This document shows positions 43,415 through 54,800 of a stretch of 64,000 bases of DNA, in pieces. The stretch is from assembly GCF_001429605.1 (NCBI RefSeq), contig NZ_LMSS01000005.1, positions 1 through 64,000 of the forward strand, given 5' to 3'. The stretch is from Phycicoccus sp. Soil802 (GTDB lineage Bacteria > Actinomycetota > Actinomycetes > Actinomycetales > Dermatophilaceae). Made by a program: the position numbers and the translations under genes. Numbering within the stretch: position 1 is the first letter of the stretch; the number at the start of each line of letters is the position of its first letter. A model generated the notes under the pieces. That model did no database searches and was not told where the DNA came from. It saw nothing but the letters and a program-made list of their open reading frames with translations.

Positions 43415-43468
43415 CCGTTGTTCGGAGGATCCGCCGTGCCTGGACCCGGTGGATCCTCCGAACAACGG
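43415..43468. terminator. Strong bidirectional hairpin, 18 bp perfect arms
   Basis: CCGTTGTTCGGAGGATCC (43415-43432) and GGATCCTCCGAACAACGG (43451-43468) are exact reverse complements; pairing continues inward for about 4 bp. It separates the convergent globin and meaB genes. Confidence 0.82.
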
Positions 43469-43478
43469 CCGGGGGAGG

Positions 43479-44441
43479 TCAGGCGAGGGCGTCGACGACC
43501 TGGTCGGCGGCGGCATACGGGTCGGTCGTGCCGTCCACGACCGCGGCGGCGAGCTCCTCGACCCCGTTGCCGTGGCGCAGGTCGCCCATCTTGGCGCGCA
43601 GCGCCTGGAGGGCAATCGACTCGATCTCGTCGCCGGCCCGGCGGATCCGGCGCTCGCGCAGGGTGCCGGACTCCTCCATCCACGACGTGTGCTTCTCGAT
43701 CGCCTCGATGACCTCGTCGATGCCCTGCCCCTGCTGCGCCACGGTCTTGATGACCGGTGGGCGCCAGAGCCCGGGTTCGGTGCGGTCGCCGAGCGAGATC
43801 ATGTGGCGGATGTCGCGCACCGTGGCGTCGGCGCCGTCACGGTCGGCCTTGTTGACGACGAACACGTCGCCGATCTCGAGGATGCCCGCCTTGGCGGCCT
43901 GGATGCCGTCACCCATGCCCGGCGCCAGCAGGACGATCGTCGTGTCGGCCAGACCGGCCACCTCGACCTCCGACTGCCCGACTCCCACGGTCTCGACGAG
44001 GATCACGTCGCACCCGGCTGCGTCGAGCACCCGCAGGGCCTGCGGCGTCGTCCACGACAGGCCGCCGAGGTGTCCGCGGCTCGCCATCGAGCGGATGTAG
44101 ACATCGGGGTCGAGGGCGTGGTCCTGCATCCGCACGCGGTCTCCGAGCAGCGCGCCGCCCGAGAAGGGTGACGACGGGTCGACCGCGAGGATGCCGATTC
44201 GCTTGCCCTGCTTGCGAAGAGCGCCGACGAGGGCATTCGTCGAGGTGGACTTGCCGACGCCGGGACTGCCGGTGATCCCGATGATGTGCGCCTGCCCGGA
44301 GTGGGGGGCGAGCGCTGCCATCACCTCGCGGAGGGCGGGATGGCCGTCCTCGACGAGGGAGATCAACCGCGCGACGGCGCGAGGCGACCCTGCCCTGGCC
44401 GACTCGACCAGGGCAGGGACGTCGACGGTGCGGGGAGCCAA
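43479..44441 (-). CDS. meaB: MeaB/ArgK GTPase, acyl-CoA mutase chaperone
   Basis: A 320-residue G3E-family GTPase that guards B12-dependent acyl-CoA mutases during cofactor loading and reactivation. Walker A is GITGSPGVGKSTSTNALVG (about 54-72), followed by IGILAVDPSSPFSGGALLGDR, the switch-type ILVETVGVGQSEVEVA and the guanine motif VVNKADRDG. The start is TTG at 44439-44441 (LAPRTVDVPALVES), 3 nt after the thiolase stop; no ATG or GTG is available before the conserved helix. Its partner in this window is the mutase large subunit at 30127, though others may exist. It forms an operon with the thiolase. Confidence 0.92.
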   Translation of the reverse strand: MAPRTVDVPALVESARAGSPRAVARLISLVEDGHPALREVMAALAPHSGQAHIIGITGSPGVGKSTSTNALVGALRKQGKRIGILAVDPSSPFSGGALLGDRVRMQDHALDPDVYIRSMASRGHLGGLSWTTPQALRVLDAAGCDVILVETVGVGQSEVEVAGLADTTIVLLAPGMGDGIQAAKAGILEIGDVFVVNKADRDGADATVRDIRHMISLGDRTEPGLWRPPVIKTVAQQGQGIDEVIEAIEKHTSWMEESGTLRERRIRRAGDEIESIALQALRAKMGDLRHGNGVEELAAAVVDGTTDPYAAADQVVDALA

Positions 44442-44444
44442 GCG

Positions 44445-45659
44445 TCAGGCGCTGTCGGAGGAGGTCCGTGGGACGCGCACGATCAGCGCATCGCCCTGGC
44501 CGCCACCACCACAGAGGGCAGCCGCGCCGATCCCGCCGCCACGTCGTCCCAGCTCGAGCGCGAGGTGGAGGGCGATGCGGGCGCCGGACATGCCGATCGG
44601 GTGGCCGAGCGCGATCGCGCCACCGTTGACGTTGACCTTGTCGACGTCGATGCCGAGCTCCTTGGCGGAGGCCAGGCCGACGGCGGCGAACGCCTCGTTG
44701 ATCTCGACGAGGTCGAGGTCGGCGGGCGTGATGCCCTCGCGCTCGCAGGCCTTGGCGATGGCGCGGGCGGGCTGCTGCTGGAGCGTCGAGTCCGGTCCGG
44801 CGACGACGCCGTGGGCGCCGATCTCGGCGATCCAGGTGAGCCCGAGCTCCTCCGCCTTCGCCTTGCTCATGACCACGACCGCGGCGGCACCGTCGCTGAT
44901 CTGGCTCGCCGAGCCGGCCGTGATGGTGCCGTCCTTGGAGAAGGCCGGACGCAGCTTGCCGAGCGTCTCGGTGGTCGTGTCGGCGCGGATGCCCTCGTCG
45001 GTCTTGAACTCGAGCGGGTCACCCTTGCGCTGCGGGATGGAGACCGCGACGACCTCGTCGTCGAAGAGGCCGTCCTTCCAGGCGCGCGCGGCGAGCTGGT
45101 GGCTGCGGGCGCTGAACTCGTCCTGCTGCTCGCGGGTGAACGCCTGGTCGCCGGTGTTGGCCTGCTCGGTGAGCAGCCCCATGGCCTGGTCGGTGAACGC
45201 GTCCCAGAGGCCGTCGAAGGCCATGTGGTCGCGCATCGTGACGTCGCCGTACTTGAAGCCCTCACGGGACTTCTCGAGCAGGTGGGGCGCGTTGGTCATC
45301 GACTCCTGGCCACCGGCTACCACGACGTCGAACTCGCCGGCGCGGATCAGCTGGTCGGCCATCGCGATGGCGTTGATGCCCGAGAGGCAGACCTTGTTGA
45401 TGGTCAGCGCGGGGACGGTCATCGGGATGCCGGCCTTGGCGGCGGCCTGGCGCGCGGGGATCTGACCCGCGCCGGCCTGCAGCACCTGGCCCATGATCAC
45501 GTAGTCGACCTGGTCGGGGCTGACCCCGGCCTTCTCGAGGGCGCCCTTGATGGCGAAGCCGCCGAGGTCTGCGCCCGAGAAGTCCTTGAGCGAGCCGAGC
45601 AGGCGGCCCATGGGCGTGCGGGCACCCGCGACGATGACGGAAACGGGACGGTCAGACAT
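44445..45659 (-). CDS. Acetyl-CoA C-acetyltransferase (thiolase)
   Basis: A 404-residue thiolase that condenses or cleaves acyl-CoA pairs. The acylated cysteine is in [15 protein letters not shown] (about 91), the histidine in [16 protein letters not shown] and the second cysteine in [12 protein letters not shown] near the end. [10 protein letters not shown] gives the fourth conserved loop. Length fits degradative and biosynthetic thiolases alike. The ATG at 45659 has GGAGG 8 nt upstream, and TAGAGT (45700-45705, minus strand) is a likely -10. It is the first gene of the thiolase-meaB operon, which fits short-chain or branched acyl-CoA metabolism with the mutase. Confidence 0.92.
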   Translation of the reverse strand: MSDRPVSVIVAGARTPMGRLLGSLKDFSGADLGGFAIKGALEKAGVSPDQVDYVIMGQVLQAGAGQIPARQAAAKAGIPMTVPALTINKVCLSGINAIAMADQLIRAGEFDVVVAGGQESMTNAPHLLEKSREGFKYGDVTMRDHMAFDGLWDAFTDQAMGLLTEQANTGDQAFTREQQDEFSARSHQLAARAWKDGLFDDEVVAVSIPQRKGDPLEFKTDEGIRADTTTETLGKLRPAFSKDGTITAGSASQISDGAAAVVVMSKAKAEELGLTWIAEIGAHGVVAGPDSTLQQQPARAIAKACEREGITPADLDLVEINEAFAAVGLASAKELGIDVDKVNVNGGAIALGHPIGMSGARIALHLALELGRRGGGIGAAALCGGGGQGDALIVRVPRTSSDSA

Positions 45660-45754
45660 GGTTGGAGGCCTCCAGCGCCATTGGGGATTACCTCCGTTCA
45701 CTCTAATGCGGCGGGCCGCGCCCGGGTCCGCCCGGGCTGGTGGTGCTGACCACA

Positions 45755-45874
45755 CTCGGGTATGCCGCGTGGTGGCCTCCCAGCCCACCCTGCCTGCGCT
45801 CGTGGGGCCTTGCGCGCCGGCACGCGGGCGGCCCTGGCTCGGGCCGCGGCCAGGCTGTCGTCGGCATACCCGAG
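45755..45874. repeat. Distant 13 bp inverted repeat in the 340 bp intergenic region
   Basis: CTCGGGTATGCCG (45755-45767) and CGGCATACCCGAG (45862-45874) are exact reverse complements 94 nt apart, both containing the dispersed octamer. The rest of 45706-45930 holds nothing I can name. Confidence 0.6.
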
Positions 45875-45932
45875 CCCTGCGCAGCATGGCGAATCCGGTT
45901 GCGCGACAGCCGAATCGGTTGGTCGACAGGGG

Positions 45933-45978
45933 TTGACCAGTTGCCCCTCCGTCACCTAGACTTCGAACACACGTTCGA
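45933..45978 (+). promoter_or_regulatory. Sigma-70-type promoter with perfect LexA (SOS) box
   Basis: TTGACC (45933-45938) and TAGACT (45957-45962) are 18 bp apart. Directly after lies TCGAACACACGTTCGA (45963-45978), which fits the actinobacterial SOS consensus TCGAAC-N4-GTTCGA with no mismatch. LexA bound there would cover the transcription start of the HNH gene. Confidence 0.85.
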
Positions 45979-46006
45979 ATGAATTGGGAAGCGACCCGGG
46001 GGGGTG

Positions 46007-47860
46007 ATGGCTGTGGGAGGCGTGGTCAGGGCTGAGCGACTGGTGACGGCAGCACCGGCGGCGATCATCTTCGGTTCCGGGGTGGTCACCGCTGCCCTGG
46101 TGCGCGACGTCGACCCCGACACCCTGGCCGCAGCGGTGTGCTCGCTCTCGAAGTCCGACGTCGCAGGCCTGGACCGGGTCGAGGCGGAGGCCTACGTCAT
46201 CGCCTGCGAGCGCGTCACGGCCGCCATCGAGGCGCGCCAGTCGCTCGCCATGGACACCATGGCCAGCCGCGTCGAGGACGACCACTTCCGACGACTCGAG
46301 GAGTCAGACCTGCCGGTGGGGGCCGCCGGGATCGACACCCACGGGCTGGTGGCCTCAACCCTGTCCCCCGCCCTGCACTGCGCGACCCGCACGGTGCAGC
46401 GGCGACTGGTCGCTGCCCGGTGGCTGGCCTGCGAGTTCGGCGCCACGTTCGACGCCGCCTGGGACGGCGACCTCGAGCGTCGCCGCACCGAGGTCGTGGT
46501 CGAGGCTGGTCTGTCAGTGCCGGCAGAGCTGCGCGGCGCCTTCGAGGCCCTGGTGCTGGAGTCCTCGGTCGACGAGGTCACCGGCGAGTACGTCGTGGTG
46601 TCCGACCGGGTCCGCGAGCTGTCGCGGTCCGAGCTGACGAGCCGGGCGACCAAGATCGCCCGCGAGCTCGACCCGAGCAGCGAGGAGACCTCCGAGGCCA
46701 GGGCCCGGGACGCCCGCCGGGTCGTCATCCAGCCCGACCGCGGCAACCCGGGCATGGCTCGTTGGGTGGTGACGCTCCCCGCCGACGCGAGCCAGCAGAT
46801 GGCTGCGGCCGTCGACGCGCTTGCCGGGCAGTACGCGCGGGCCAACCCCGGCACCCCGATCGACGCCGCACGGGCGGATGCGCTGACCGACTTGGTGCTC
46901 TCCAGCGCCGAGGTGTCGACGGTGGTCGAGCTTCTGGTGCCGGCCCTCCCGACCGCGGCAGTGCTGGTCGCGGCGGAGTCCGGCGAGGAGGCGGCACCTT
47001 CGGACGTGGCGGCGACCTCGGATGAGGCGGTGACCTCGACCGGCACGGCAACCGCGGACGAGGTTCCTGGCGCCGAGCAGGGTCAGGGCGTCCGCTGGGT
47101 CATCCCCGGAGTCGTCGACGACCCCCGGCACGGCGCACTCGCTCCCGAGTCCGTCGCCCGACTCCTGAGCGACCCCGACGTCACGCTGCGGCTCACCCGT
47201 CTCGACCCTGACGGGTCGATCGTGCAGGACCCGACCAGCTACCGACCGAGCGCCTCGGTCAGGCGTCGGGTCAGGTCGAGGGATGGTGGGTGCCGCTTCC
47301 CCGGGTGCCACACGCCGGCGCGCAACACCGACCTCGACCACGTCATCGCGTTCCCCAACGGTCCCACCGACCCGGCCAACCTGGTCTGCCTGTGCCGCAC
47401 CCACCACGGGTTCAAGCACCACGGTGGGTGGACCCTGGGCCTGGCCGGTGACGGCACGGCCACCTGGCGCGCGCCCGACGGCCGCAGCTGGGTCACCGAA
47501 CCACGGCCGCACGGCATCCGCGAGGACCTGCGCCTCACTGACCGGCTGGACCCCGACCGGCTGCACGACCTGCGTCGGGGCTGGTTGCCGGGGCTGCCGG
47601 TGGGCATGACGCCGGCCGACCTCCTCCACGCCGAGCGCTGTCTCCCCGACGACCCGCCCGAGAGCCCGACGACGCCCTCGGCGCCGGCGGACTGGGCTCG
47701 CCTCGACCACGCCAACTCTGACTTCGTCGCCGCTGACCACGCCGAAAAGGCTGACACCAGCCCAGACCGTGCGCCTGCGCCGTCGGCACTGAGTGATCCG
47801 GCGAGCTGGCCATCAGCCCTCGAACGTCACCTCGAACGCCAGCTGGCCCTCGCCGCCTGA
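46007..47860 (+). CDS. DUF222 (13E12-type) protein with HNH nuclease domain
   Basis: A 617-residue protein with an N-terminal helical DUF222 region (about 30-320), an alanine/threonine/glutamate-rich linker (about 320-350) and an HNH nuclease domain (about 415-480). The nuclease part reads [19 protein letters not shown], then [14 protein letters not shown], with the zinc-type cysteines and the catalytic histidine in DLDHV. The tail after 500 is low-complexity. Mycobacterial 13E12 relatives are multi-copy and several are DNA-damage-induced. The ATG follows a GGGGGG site; a GTG codon precedes it in frame. The SOS box upstream predicts induction by DNA damage. Confidence 0.88.
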   Translation: MAVGGVVRAERLVTAAPAAIIFGSGVVTAALVRDVDPDTLAAAVCSLSKSDVAGLDRVEAEAYVIACERVTAAIEARQSLAMDTMASRVEDDHFRRLEESDLPVGAAGIDTHGLVASTLSPALHCATRTVQRRLVAARWLACEFGATFDAAWDGDLERRRTEVVVEAGLSVPAELRGAFEALVLESSVDEVTGEYVVVSDRVRELSRSELTSRATKIARELDPSSEETSEARARDARRVVIQPDRGNPGMARWVVTLPADASQQMAAAVDALAGQYARANPGTPIDAARADALTDLVLSSAEVSTVVELLVPALPTAAVLVAAESGEEAAPSDVAATSDEAVTSTGTATADEVPGAEQGQGVRWVIPGVVDDPRHGALAPESVARLLSDPDVTLRLTRLDPDGSIVQDPTSYRPSASVRRRVRSRDGGCRFPGCHTPARNTDLDHVIAFPNGPTDPANLVCLCRTHHGFKHHGGWTLGLAGDGTATWRAPDGRSWVTEPRPHGIREDLRLTDRLDPDRLHDLRRGWLPGLPVGMTPADLLHAERCLPDDPPESPTTPSAPADWARLDHANSDFVAADHAEKADTSPDRAPAPSALSDPASWPSALERHLERQLALAA

Positions 47861-47905
47861 CGTCACGCTGTCGGCGCCCGGTGTCAGTCTGTCCACCGTC
47901 CGACG

Positions 47906-50900
47906 TCAGTCGGTGTAGACGTCGGTGACCCGCTGGCCGTCCGGCGTGATGATGGAGACGGTGATCCGCAGTGGTCCGGCCAGCGGGATGAACGCCTCGT
48001 AGGGCGGCGGCGGGTTGAGTCCGCGGCGCAGCCGGTTGCGCACGACGACGATCTCCGTCGTCCGGGGGAAGCCATCGCCGGCCAGCGGGATCTCGTCGAG
48101 CGGGAACGACCCGCTGAGGGTCCGCGGCCGCAGGGCCGGACCGATCGGCGGCCGGAAGGGTTCGCGAGGCAGGAACGGACCACCGGGCCGGACCCCTTCG
48201 CCCGGGACTCGTCCGGGCGACCGTGCGGGTGCGCCGGGTCCGGCCGGCAGGGCTCCGGGGTCGAGCGGGCCGGGCACGACCCGCCGAGGTACACCGGGGC
48301 CGATGGGCGCGATGGGCGCGGGGTTGATGGGCATCGGGAGCGGGGCGAGCAGCCGCTGCTGGGCGACGATCTCCATCACGTAGGGCGGCCGGCGGCGATA
48401 GCTCGCGTCGGTGATGATGCCCACGTGGACGCCTCGCCCGACGATCGCGAACACGTCGACGATCGAGACCGTCACATCCGGGGGTGGGGGCACCCAGCCG
48501 GGCACGGTCAGCTCGCGGACGACCTCTCGGCCGAAGGGGTCCACCAGCCGCACGCGGACGTCCACCGGGTCGGCGGCGACCGGTCGGGTGAACCACAGCG
48601 CCAACGGTGAGCGGCCGGTCACCCTGGTCCCCTGCTCGAGCACCGGCGTGGTCGCAGCGGCCGCGGGGGCGCTCGTGAGCGGGGTCGTCGGCACCGCCTG
48701 CAGCTCGACCGACGCGATCGGCTGGGCGCCCGCGTCGCCGTCGATTCGGTGGACGCCAGCCGGCAGCACTCGAGGTGGTGCCGTCGTGGCGGTCCGCACG
48801 ACCACGCCGCGGTGGTCACCGCCCCAGACGTCGGCGGCGAGCGGTTCGAGCTCGGGAGGTCCGGGTGGCACGAGCAGCCCGACCACGTCGGAGGCCGCAG
48901 ACGGCAGCCCGCGCTCGCCCTTCTGCGGGACGACGTCGACGGGCACCGCGACGGCGCGCAGCAGCCACTGGTCCCACCGGCCTGGCAGGCTGCCGGTCCA
49001 GGTCGCGGAGTAGATCGGCTGGCCCAGCACCGGGTCGACCTCGGTCGGCAGCGGGACCGTGGTCACGACCGCGTCGGCGAAGGCCGGTCCCATCGTCGAG
49101 ACCTCCCTGGCCGCCTCCTCGGAGGTGGTGCGGTAGATCCGGAAGCGTTGCACCGCAATGGAGCTCGCGGCATACAGAGCGATGGTGACGGTGCCGTCGA
49201 CGGCGATGGACGGTCGCGTCACCGGGGGCGCGGGGCGGCGCAGCCGCGGTGCCATGACGGCTTGGAAGTGCTCGTGCGGAGTGCCACTCGACGGCCAAGG
49301 GCTCTCGATGCCGGTCTTCGTCATCGTGGTGACGATGAAGAGGTGGATGTCGTTGGACCCCTTCGGCAGCGTGACGTCGTGCGAGCGCACCGCCCCGTCG
49401 ACCTCGACCAGCCGACGGAACGACGCGCGGCGCTGCGTGGGGGTCATCGCGTCGTACGCGGTCCGCAGGTCGACGAGCCGCTGGCCCGGCAGGGTCGAGT
49501 CGGGTGGGCGCGCGGGCAGCCCGGCCCGCTGGCGCAGCGACGTCTCGTTGACCTCCCAGATGATGCAGGTGCGCACGTCGGCACCGCCGGGCAGGGACCA
49601 CGCAACGCGCACGTGGCTGCATCCTTGCGCGTCGACGGTGCTCCCGAGCGGCACGCCGGGCAGCGGTGGCGGCGGCAGCGGGAGGACGGGCACGGGGCTG
49701 GCAGCGCTGGTGCGCGCGGGGTTCGGGTCCACCGGCGACCACCGGGTCGGGCTCGACCCGACGAGCAGGTGCCGCCGCGCCCACACCTGCACGCCCCACC
49801 GGGAGGTGCTCCCGAAGTCGAGGGACGGGACGGCTGCCACCACGGCATACCGGCGTCCGCCGTCGCCCTGGCCCGGTCCGGGGGTGACCGCCTCGGTGCC
49901 GTCGGCGCTGAGGGGTTGCACCGTGCACCCACTCGGCACTGGCGTGTCCCCGGCGAAGGTGAAGCCGAGGTCGCGACGGAAGCAGCCGACCGGGGTCGGA
50001 GCGGCCGGCGACATCCCGAACGGCGGCACGTCGGTCGCCGCCGCCATGGGGAAGTACATCGCGACGATGTCGACCTGGGTGGGTGTGCGCTCGAGCCACT
50101 CGACGGCCACCTCGGCCTTGAGGGTGCCCGGGCAGCTGGGGCTCCCGGCGTAGTGGGTGTCGAGGGCGACCGAGATGAGGCGGGTCGGCTGCGGCGCCGG
50201 TTCGGTGCCGTCCCACGGCACGTCCTGCCACGGCGACCACATGCCGTGCACATCGCTCACCGCCACCGCGTAGCCGACGTGCCGCCCGCCGCTGCCGATC
50301 ACGATCTCCTGGCCACCGTCGACGAGCGCCACCCGGTTGAAGCCGGTGTTGCCCTCGGAGCCGTCCGGGCTGATGAGCAGGGGTCGGTCTCCCCCGGCGT
50401 CGCGCTTGGGCAGCAGCGACTGGGCCGGGCTGGCATTCCCCAGCTCGTAGCGCGCGAGCGCCGACTCGGTGACCGGCGACGCGGCGGCGTTCTTGGGCAC
50501 CCGGTCCCAGGTGAGCCGGATCGACTCGCGCCAGGGCGCGTCGGCGGTGATCGGGCCGACCAGACCGGCCCGCTCGGACAGCAGCGCGGTCGGCGTCGGC
50601 ACCACGAGGTGCGGGTCCGGGGCCGGGGCGTAGGCCGCGAACTCGGCACCTCCGCGGTCCGGCGGGGCGAGCCGCGAGTACTTGCCGGTGACCAGGAAGT
50701 CACAGTGACCCACCGAGACCTGGAGGTCGTCGAGCCGCTCCATCGTGTACGACGCCCCGAACCCGGTGGCGAGGTTGAGGAACGGGTCACTCAGCGCGGG
50801 GAGCATGAGCATCGGCCACGGTCCGGTGTCGGCCTGGGTCGTCATCGACGAGTACTTCCCGTCCTGCTGCGGCGGGTCGACGGTGCGTGGGCTGGTGACG

Positions 50901-51814
50901 GCGAACTGCTGGTACTCGCGCACCGACAGGTCGTACATCGGTGGGAGCTCGGGGAACAGGTCGCGACGGACCTCCTCGACGAGGAGCTTGGGGTCGGGCG
51001 CGGCCCACGGCGGGGCGATCCGGCCGGCCTGGGTGACCGGCCCCCAGCCGATCGGCGGCCCGCCACGCAGGAGCCGGTGCACGGCGGCGTCGACCGGCGA
51101 CATCGGGGTCGCGACCGGCCCCTGGTCGCTGGTGTCGTACTCGAACCCTGCCCCGGGCTGGTCGACGGGTAGGCCGACGACCTCGAGCGGCGTCCAGCTC
51201 GGGTCGTCGACGATGTCGGCCAGCGGCTGGATCGCCACGCTGATGTCGGTGCCGTTCCAGACCTTGGCGTAGGTCGCGCCCGAGGTGCGGACCGTGATGC
51301 TGAGCGGGTCGGCGTTGACGGGTTGGACCGACCCGGCCGCAACCGCGTAGTCCGCGTCCTCACCGGTGCGGAAGAGGTAGACCGCCACAGGTGACGACGG
51401 GTCCAGGGGCCGGCAGGTGACCCGCACGCAGCCGGCCTCGACCGGTCCCCACGTGACGAACGGGATGCTGTCGCCGGAGACCGAGATCCGCGCGCGCTTG
51501 GGTGCGTCCTTCGGGCTGCGCGTCCAGACCGTGAAGGGGCCACGCGGCACCCCGAGCGCCGGTCCGCACGCCCAGCTGAGGTGGATGTCGAGCGAGCGCA
51601 GCTTGAGCTGGCGGTCGTCGAACTCGGGAGCGAGGGCAGCGCGCGGGGCGACGTGGGTCAGGGCGTGTGTCCCGAACGCGCCCGAGTCGGCCACACCGAG
51701 GTCGAGGTCGAGGTCGAACTGTCGTGCCAGCTCCCGCTGGCGCGCGGCGAGGGTGGCCCAGGGCAGCCGGACGGCCTTGGCGCGGAACCGCGACGAGTCT
51801 GACCTGCGTGCCAT
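47906..51814 (-). CDS. Giant uncharacterised protein, 1302 residues
   Basis: I do not recognise this protein. It has no signal peptide or membrane helix. It is proline-, valine- and tryptophan-rich with many predicted beta strands. A segment near 890-1010 (RFRIYRTTSEEAAREVS up to WDQWLLRAVAVPVD) looks like fibronectin-III-type modules, preceded by two similar ones near 500-620 and 740-870. The last 200 residues include a proline/glycine stretch (PGPLDPGALPAGPGAPARSP). The ATG overlaps the stop of the 2271-residue gene (TGATG), so the two are translationally coupled. It is the second and last gene of the pair. Its ordinary GC content argues against recent arrival. Confidence 0.85.
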   Translation of the reverse strand: MARRSDSSRFRAKAVRLPWATLAARQRELARQFDLDLDLGVADSGAFGTHALTHVAPRAALAPEFDDRQLKLRSLDIHLSWACGPALGVPRGPFTVWTRSPKDAPKRARISVSGDSIPFVTWGPVEAGCVRVTCRPLDPSSPVAVYLFRTGEDADYAVAAGSVQPVNADPLSITVRTSGATYAKVWNGTDISVAIQPLADIVDDPSWTPLEVVGLPVDQPGAGFEYDTSDQGPVATPMSPVDAAVHRLLRGGPPIGWGPVTQAGRIAPPWAAPDPKLLVEEVRRDLFPELPPMYDLSVREYQQFAVTSPRTVDPPQQDGKYSSMTTQADTGPWPMLMLPALSDPFLNLATGFGASYTMERLDDLQVSVGHCDFLVTGKYSRLAPPDRGGAEFAAYAPAPDPHLVVPTPTALLSERAGLVGPITADAPWRESIRLTWDRVPKNAAASPVTESALARYELGNASPAQSLLPKRDAGGDRPLLISPDGSEGNTGFNRVALVDGGQEIVIGSGGRHVGYAVAVSDVHGMWSPWQDVPWDGTEPAPQPTRLISVALDTHYAGSPSCPGTLKAEVAVEWLERTPTQVDIVAMYFPMAAATDVPPFGMSPAAPTPVGCFRRDLGFTFAGDTPVPSGCTVQPLSADGTEAVTPGPGQGDGGRRYAVVAAVPSLDFGSTSRWGVQVWARRHLLVGSSPTRWSPVDPNPARTSAASPVPVLPLPPPPLPGVPLGSTVDAQGCSHVRVAWSLPGGADVRTCIIWEVNETSLRQRAGLPARPPDSTLPGQRLVDLRTAYDAMTPTQRRASFRRLVEVDGAVRSHDVTLPKGSNDIHLFIVTTMTKTGIESPWPSSGTPHEHFQAVMAPRLRRPAPPVTRPSIAVDGTVTIALYAASSIAVQRFRIYRTTSEEAAREVSTMGPAFADAVVTTVPLPTEVDPVLGQPIYSATWTGSLPGRWDQWLLRAVAVPVDVVPQKGERGLPSAASDVVGLLVPPGPPELEPLAADVWGGDHRGVVVRTATTAPPRVLPAGVHRIDGDAGAQPIASVELQAVPTTPLTSAPAAAATTPVLEQGTRVTGRSPLALWFTRPVAADPVDVRVRLVDPFGREVVRELTVPGWVPPPPDVTVSIVDVFAIVGRGVHVGIITDASYRRRPPYVMEIVAQQRLLAPLPMPINPAPIAPIGPGVPRRVVPGPLDPGALPAGPGAPARSPGRVPGEGVRPGGPFLPREPFRPPIGPALRPRTLSGSFPLDEIPLAGDGFPRTTEIVVVRNRLRRGLNPPPPYEAFIPLAGPLRITVSIITPDGQRVTDVYTD

Positions 51815-54800
51815 CAGAGCTCCTCCTCCCAGGGTGCGCGCTGCAGCGGGACGTCCACGGCCACAGCCCGGGACTCGGCGCTGCCCGCGAGGGCGTCCGC
51901 GGCGACGACGAGGTCGAGGGCGGCGCGGGTGCCGCGGGCTCCGGGGGCGAGGAGGACGACGGCGCGCCCCAGGCCGGGCCCACGGATGATGCGGGTGATC
52001 CCGGCGGCGGGGAGCGAACCGGCCGGTGCGGGTGCCGTGCTGGGCTTGAGCGACAGCCAGTCGGTCATCCGCGCGGCCCACCAGTGGTGCGTCGGGTCGA
52101 CGGAGTCGATCGGGCCCTGCACCTGCGTGGGCATCAGCCGCGACCGCCACAACGTCTCGCTGCACTCGACGACCAGCGCGAGCGGTGCGGGCGTGGCGTC
52201 GGTCGACCACAGCACCTGCACCATCGGCGCCACGGGCGTCTGGGGTGTGGTGAGCCCGGCGGCCTGGAAGGCCGTGTCGAGCTGGTCACCGGTGGGTGCG
52301 TCCGGCAGCGCCGTGAGTGGTCCGATCGCCGGCACCACGGTATGCCGCCAGCGCGCCTCCCGGAGCAGGTTCGCCAGCTGCGCGACGGTGCCGAAGGCGC
52401 TGGTGGTGAAGCCGATCCGGTGGACCAGGCCGCGGGCGCTGGCCGGTGATCCCTTCGGCACGGCGTGGACGTCGATGAGGTAGTCGGTGAGCGGCTCGAG
52501 GTCGTAGGGCAGCTCGAGCACGTCGTGCCGCACCCGCTCGCCGCTGATGTCGATGCACCGCTGGCCCTCGCCAAGGACCTCGAGGACGGCCTCCTCCCAG
52601 GGCGTCGAGACGGCCAGGCCCTTGAGCTTCTTGAGGTGGATGCCGTCCGCCTCCAGCGGGATCGTGAAGCCGGTGCCGGGGGCCCCGCCACCGGGAGGCG
52701 CGGGGTGCTTGCCGGAGGCCGACAGGACGATGACCCGCAGCTCCTTGTCGTAGGCGTCGAAGAGGGCCGCGACGTTCTGCGTGGCGAGGGCGATCCGGAT
52801 CGGCTCGGCACACAGGACGCCGACGTCGTCCATGCCGGGCGCGGACGCGAGCAGCCACGGCGAGAGGTCCTTCGGCGACTCGTCGGCCCCGTCAGCGGTG
52901 AACCGGTAGCTGTCGGTGTGCCCGCCGTCCCACGACGGCGCGGAGGTCGGCTGGGTGTCCTGCTTGACCGAGGCGGCGCGCCAGTTGACGGCCACCGTGT
53001 AGGCCCGACCCGGGACGAGCAGCGCGTGGTCGTCGGGGTCCTGGGTGAGGGCGGTGGAGATGGCCTCCTGCTCGCTGGTGACGACCGAGGTGTCCCACGA
53101 CCAGCGGGTGGCCTCGCTGGTGAGGATGCCCGTCATGGCGACGAGGTAGAACGCCGGCGGCTGCTGGTCCTTCGGGAAACGCGTTGCGTCCCAACCGATC
53201 TCGACCGTCGCCACACCTTGGACGTCGCGCGAGTGCACGAGCAGCAGGGTGTGCGGCCAGGTCGCCCGGGAGGCGACGCGCGCCGCGACCTGGCCGGCGC
53301 GGCATACCGGGTCGAACCACGGGCCGTCGCCGTCGACCCACGCGGCCGGCAGAGGGTTGTCACTGTCGAGGCGGTCGTCGCTGTCGAGCGCACGCTGGTC
53401 GAGGACGGTGCCCTTCTCGTCGAGCCAGCGCACCACGAGGCGTTGCATGAAGACTTCCTCGGGCACGAGCAGCAGCATGGTCAGGTCGCCCGCACCGCCG
53501 TCCGGGCGCACGCGCAGGGTGTCGCGCAGGTCGCTGGGGGTGAACTTGAGGCGGTCCCAGGCGCGCTTGACGCGGTCCATGTCCTCCTCGGTGCCCATCG
53601 GTGCGGGCTGGTCGGAGTCGCGCACCGGCGAGCGGAGGATGCGACCCTCGCAGCCGAGCCCGGTCGTCGCCGCCGCGGGGGTCACGGCGAGGGTCGCGCT
53701 GGCCGCGGTCGCCGCCGGGTTGAGCTGCGGGTCCCAGCCCTGCGCTAGCCGCACGGCCTGCACGTCGCCGAGGCTGGCACCGGCGGCGAGCGCCTGTGCG
53801 ACCTCGCCCAGCGCGCTGTCGTCGTTGCCCGTCGCCCGGGTCGACCAGTCCGAGCCCGCGGTCGCGACCCACGCCTTGAGGGGGTTGGGGACGTCGCGGC
53901 CACGACGGGGCTTGCAGCAGCGCACCGAGTCGCCGACGACCACGGCGGGTGTGGTGCCCTGGAGGATGTCGATGGCCGGGTCGCCGGAGCGCCACGCCTC
54001 GGTGACGTCGCACTCGCCGTGGACCGGCCGGGTGCGCAGGGTGTCGGGCGGGTCAGGCCACGGGATGCCGTCGAGGTCCCACCCGACGCTGCTCGGACCG
54101 GGCGGCTTGCCGTCGAACGTCCAGAGCACCGGCGCGGGTGGGGCGGCCGGGTTGCAGACCGTCCCCCACCGGTCGGTGACGCTGGTGGTGAGCGCCTCGC
54201 CGTAGGGCAGCGCACGGCTGAACGGCGTGGGCAGCCAGTTGAGGAGGGCGAGCGCGGGGCCGGACGACGGGTCGGCGGGTGAGGTCTGCTTCCACCACGA
54301 GCTCGGGGTCTTGCCGGCCGGGGGTGCGGGCTGGAGGTCGCCGGTGAGCGTGACAGAGGTGATCTCGTAGGTCCACCAGCGGTCGCCGAGTCGCACCCAC
54401 GGCCGGGCGCCGCTGTTGCCGAGCGGGGTGCCCCCCATGACCTGACCGCCGACGTTGGGGGCGGTGTTGAACAGCACGACCGGGATGGCGTCCAGCGGCA
54501 CCGAGGGGGGTGTGCCGCTGACGCCGGTCCGCAAGGCGTCGGCGAGCTTGCCGTCGATGGCGCGCTCGGCCCCGGTGCCCTCGACGAGGGCGGGCGAGCG
54601 CGACACCAGGCTGACGCCGGCGACGAGGGGCGGTGGGGTGAGCGTCTCCGAGGGCTGGGTGCCGATCGTGAGCGAGACACAGCCCTTGACGGAGAAGAAG
54701 AAGAAGTCGACCTCGCCACAGACCTCACCGTGGACGTAGGTGATGTCGGGGCTGCTCGGGGTGGTGCGACCGACGAGGACGTCCAGCTCGGCGCTGGCCC

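Noticed and set aside
48749-51172. Long plus-strand frames opposite the giant genes
   Set aside because: Composition is that of shadows and no domain was seen; the minus-strand frames have coherent codon use and ribosome sites.
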